A stretch of DNA of 64,000 nucleotides from Paracoccus zhejiangensis. GTDB taxonomy: Bacteria; Pseudomonadota; Alphaproteobacteria; Rhodobacterales; Rhodobacteraceae. This document shows positions 61,324-64,000 of the stretch, piece by piece. The position numbers and the translations under genes were made by a program. Location: the NCBI RefSeq assembly GCF_002847445.1, contig NZ_CP025431.1, positions 62,001-126,000 of the forward strand. The letters run 5' to 3'. Each line of letters begins with the position of its first letter. The stretch's first letter is position 1. Below the pieces are notes generated by a model that saw nothing but the letters and a program-made list of their open reading frames with translations, was not told the origin of the DNA and did not search any database.

Positions 61324-62079
61324 TTACTGCGGCGCGAGGCGCATCAGTGCCTTGCCCTCGGCGTCGAGCAGGATCAGCTTGCCCAACTCGTCGATCTGCC
61401 AGTTGCGGGTCGCGGCGAGGGCGGCGAAGAATTTTGTCTCCTGATTGCCAAGTGCGGGAACGCAGCCCATGCGCGTCGATGCGATCGGGCCGAAGCTCAG
61501 GGCATCGCCCTCGATCACCGCCGTGCCGGTCATCCGGTTGCAGCCGCCGCTGCCGGTGACGGTGCCATCGGCGGCCAGTTCCAAGACGCTCTGGGCATTG
61601 TCGATCACCCCGCCGCCGCCGATATCCTCGGCCAGCCAGCGACCGGCGGGCGAGGGGGCAGCGGCTTCGGGACTGGCGGCAACCCGCTCGACCACGATAT
61701 CGGTGGCATCGGGTTCGGGACCGAAGACCGCGTGACGGCTGGTGTTGATGAAGATCAGCTGACCCTCAACGGTGATCCGCGCCTGCACCGCATAGCTGTG
61801 ACCCTCGGTCAGATCGGCATCGTCATAGGTGATCTGATAGGGCACCGGCACCTCGTGGCTGGGCGTAAGGGTGGTTTCGCCCAGCAGCGTCGCGGGCGCA
61901 TCGGCCAGCGACACATCGACCAGCTGCACGGTGATCTCGGCATCAGGCGGCAGGGCCATGCGCTCGCGATAAGTAACGGTGCCGTCCAGCGTGCGCGTCT
62001 CGGCCAGCGCCGCGACCGGGGCGGCCAGGGCGGCTGAAAGGGTCGTCCCCAGAAGGATGGTCTTGAAGGACAGGGTCAT
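61324..62079 (-). CDS. Periplasmic YbaY/META-domain protein
   Basis: A 251-aa exported protein. A signal peptide (about 1-27, ending ALAE) is followed by a YbaY-type domain (about 28-130: LDGTVTYRERMALPPDAEIT, SYAVQARITVEGQLIFINTS) and a META/HslJ-type domain (about 145-250: GRWLAEDIGGGGVIDN, SGGCNRMTGTA, GCVPALGNQETKFFAAL). Both domains occur in envelope-stress or copper-related lipoproteins, but no lipobox is seen here. Exact role unknown. Confidence 0.85.
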   Translation of the reverse strand: MTLSFKTILLGTTLSAALAAPVAALAETRTLDGTVTYRERMALPPDAEITVQLVDVSLADAPATLLGETTLTPSHEVPVPYQITYDDADLTEGHSYAVQARITVEGQLIFINTSRHAVFGPEPDATDIVVERVAASPEAAAPSPAGRWLAEDIGGGGVIDNAQSVLELAADGTVTGSGGCNRMTGTAVIEGDALSFGPIASTRMGCVPALGNQETKFFAALAATRNWQIDELGKLILLDAEGKALMRLAPQ

Positions 62080-62313
62080 GGTCGTCTCCGTGCAGATGTC
62101 GGGCAGACCCTAGCGGTCTCGCCGGGACAAGCCAGAGGATGCACCAAATGGTGATGAGCGGCGACGCGGCGAAAGCGCCCGGCTGCGCCGGTCCCCCCGG
62201 GTGGGGGCCCCGTGTCAGAACTGACCCATTTCGTCGCAGCCCCGGCCTTTCTGTTGCGGCAGGGCGGCATTGGGATCATTTAGGGCAAGAGGCGGCGACG
62301 GGGAGGAAGCGGC

Positions 62314-63561
62314 TTGTCGAAGGTCGATCTCGTGGCCGGTCTCATGGCGCTGCTTCTGGCCGCCGGGGCTGCCGATGCGCGGCAGCTGCGCATCCTGACC
62401 TCGATGCCGCCGGCGCTGACCGATCCCTTCATCGCCGGGTTTCGCAAGGCGCATCCCGAGGCCGATCTGCTGGTGCTGAACAAGAACACCAATTCCGGCA
62501 TCGACGAGATCACCCGCGGCAATGGCCGGGGCTTCGATATCTTCTGGGCCTCCTCGCCCGAGGCTTTCGCGGTGATCGGCCAGCATCAGGGTTTCGACGC
62601 GACCGACTGCCCGGCGCTGGAGGGTTCGGGTCATGCCAGTTTCGCGTTGTCGTCCATCGGGTGGGCGAGGCGGGCAGATGCGCAGGTGTTCATGCCGGGC
62701 GATTGGGATGACCTGCTCTTGCCCGCCTATCACGGCCGCATCGGCATGGCGTTGCCCTCGCATTCCGGCACCACGCATATGCTGGTCGAGCGGCTGTTGC
62801 AGGTGCGTGGCTGGGACGAGGGCTGGGGCTATTTCCTGCGGCTGACCGAGAACCTGTCGACCCTGACCGCGCGCAGTTTCGGCGTCATCGATGGGGTGAA
62901 ATCGGGGCGCTTCGATATCGGGCTGACCATCGACTTTCTGGCCGGTGTCGAGCCGGAGCTGGACTTTCGCTATGGCAAGCCGGTGATGATCTTCCCCGCG
63001 CAGATCGGGCGGCTGGCCCATGCGCTGGAACCGGCACTGGCCTGCGACTTCGTCGGCTTCGTGCTGTCGGACGAGGGCCAGCAACTGCTGATGCAGCCTG
63101 GCGTCGGCCGCATCCCGGTCTCGGACCGGCTGCGGACGGAGGCCGGGGCGGCGATCCCCGCGCCGATGCAGGATGCCATCCGTCACCAGTGGCAGACCTA
63201 TGACGCCGCCCTTGCTGCCGGGCGCTACTGGGCGGTGAATGCGATCTTCGACATCTTCATCTCGGAACAATTGCCGCGCCGGCGCGATCTCTGGGCGCGG
63301 TTCAGGGCGCTGAGGGGGCAGGTGCCGGCGGCAGACCTGGCCGCGGTCGAGGCGCTGCTGACCACGCTGCCGGTCACCGAGCATGAGGCCGATCTTGCGG
63401 CGCTGAACAGCCAGCCGGGGCGGATCTCGGATCTGATGGCGCTGGCACCGGATCAGGCGGCGGCGCAACAGCGGTGGGCCGCATCGGCATCGTCGAAGCT
63501 GGACGCGATCGGGGCGGCACTCTCGGCGCTGGAACGCCGGGCGGCGCGGCGGCAGCCATGA
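62314..63561 (+). CDS. PgtC-like periplasmic binding protein
   Basis: A 415-aa extracellular solute-binding protein with a signal peptide ending near AADA. ILTSMPPALTDPFIAGFRKA, FDIFWASSPEAFAVIG and RIGMALPSHSGTTHMLVERL fit the family of ABC-type binding proteins that includes PgtC. TTG 62314 is chosen because GGGAGG lies 7 bp upstream; GTG 62332 and ATG 62344 are alternatives. It overlaps the sensor gene by 4 bp (ATGA), the arrangement of binding proteins that feed a membrane kinase. Ligand unknown. Confidence 0.75.
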   Translation: MSKVDLVAGLMALLLAAGAADARQLRILTSMPPALTDPFIAGFRKAHPEADLLVLNKNTNSGIDEITRGNGRGFDIFWASSPEAFAVIGQHQGFDATDCPALEGSGHASFALSSIGWARRADAQVFMPGDWDDLLLPAYHGRIGMALPSHSGTTHMLVERLLQVRGWDEGWGYFLRLTENLSTLTARSFGVIDGVKSGRFDIGLTIDFLAGVEPELDFRYGKPVMIFPAQIGRLAHALEPALACDFVGFVLSDEGQQLLMQPGVGRIPVSDRLRTEAGAAIPAPMQDAIRHQWQTYDAALAAGRYWAVNAIFDIFISEQLPRRRDLWARFRALRGQVPAADLAAVEALLTTLPVTEHEADLAALNSQPGRISDLMALAPDQAAAQQRWAASASSKLDAIGAALSALERRAARRQP

Positions 63562-64000
63562 GGCTGATCCCCCGCCTTGGCGTCTGGCAGCGGCTGATGC
63601 TGCTGATCGGTGGCACGCTGGCGCTGATGTGGCTGGGGCTGGCCTTGACCAGCGTCACCTTTGCCCGGTTCCAGACCCAATTCTCCGGCCTCGCCGCCTC
63701 GCAGGTGCCGCGCATCGCGCTGACCGGCGAGCTGGCCGGGCATTCGGCGCAGCTGGCGGGGTTGACCACGCGGATCATCGGCGGCGAGGGCGAAAGCGCG
63801 GCGCAACTGGCGGAACTGGCCGAGGTCGCGGCGCGGCTCACCGCCGCGTTGGCCGATCCGGGGCTGCGCCTGCCGCCGGACAGCCAGATGCCGGGCCGGG
63901 TCGCGGCGCTGCAACGCGATCTGGCGGCGCTGCCGCCGCTCTACGGCAGGCGGCAGGATCTGGCGGCGGCCAATGCCCGCGACATCGACGCGCTGCGCTG
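63558..64000 (+). CDS. Membrane sensor protein, PgtB-like (3' end outside window)
   Basis: The first 147 codons of a protein that runs off the window. MRLIPRLGVWQRLMLLIGGT begins with a membrane helix (about 13-35), followed by a periplasmic helical region (ITGELAGHSAQLAG-like, Ala/Leu-rich). This is the layout of a sensor histidine kinase such as PgtB, and the coupling to the PgtC-like gene supports it, but no kinase domain is within view. Confidence 0.6.
   Translation, partial: MRLIPRLGVWQRLMLLIGGTLALMWLGLALTSVTFARFQTQFSGLAASQVPRIALTGELAGHSAQLAGLTTRIIGGEGESAAQLAELAEVAARLTAALADPGLRLPPDSQMPGRVAALQRDLAALPPLYGRRQDLAAANARDIDALR

Overview
The window is very GC-rich, densely packed alphaproteobacterial DNA. 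The gene families point to a member of the Rhodobacteraceae/Paracoccaceae, plausibly Paracoccus. It carries a plasmid partition and replication module (ParA, ParB and a replication initiator with a DnaA-N-like end), so this is most likely part of a large plasmid or chromid. I saw no tRNA, rRNA, CRISPR array or intact insertion sequence.

Region 1 (1-30.1 kb) is a type VI secretion system (T6SS) split by an inserted secretion operon. The plus strand carries tssF (cut by the window edge), tssG, tagH, tssJ, tssK, tssL with an OmpA tail, tssM and tagF. The minus strand carries vgrG, a TssM paralogue without a GTPase domain and with a possible TssL-like head, an M15 peptidase, a PP2C phosphatase, clpV and a small unknown gene just behind clpV. 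TssA, TssB, TssC, Hcp, TssE and the PpkA kinase are not here and probably lie upstream of base 1. Between the phosphatase and clpV sits an OmpA protein followed by an overlapping operon: TpsB transporter, TpsA filamentous exoprotein, and an exported caspase-fold protease with Sel1 repeats and a peptidoglycan-binding end.

Region 2 (30.6-42.7 kb) is an accessory island headed by a SARP-like regulator. It holds a PAP2/vanadium-haloperoxidase-fold protein with a Gly-x-Ser repeat tail, a subtilase with unusual insertions, an RTX protein, two related single-haem cytochrome-like proteins and a small companion that lacks the haem motif. No pathway is recognisable, so this is one of the candidate undescribed systems.

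Region 3 (43-48.8 kb) is the replicon backbone: scpB and a DUF1403 gene, a toxin-antitoxin scar, parB and parA, an origin-like intergenic region with hairpin repeats, and the divergent rep gene. Five copies of a CTTCCCCGCGGGGAAG palindrome are scattered through and around parA/parB, some inside the reading frames. They look like ParB-binding (parS) sites.

Region 4 (48.8-52.6 kb) is a nitrogen-oxide/low-oxygen group: a small membrane protein, NosL, a Crp/Fnr regulator and NnrS, with two FNR/NNR-type boxes, followed by a cation-efflux gene. Region 5 (52.6-59.9 kb) is one sugar-acid catabolic operon: GntR regulator, TRAP transporter, idonate-type dehydrogenase, mannonate dehydratase and fructuronate reductase. 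Region 6 (60-64 kb) holds an Hsp70-like YegD, a YbaY/META periplasmic protein, and a PgtC-like binding protein coupled to the start of a membrane sensor that runs off the window.
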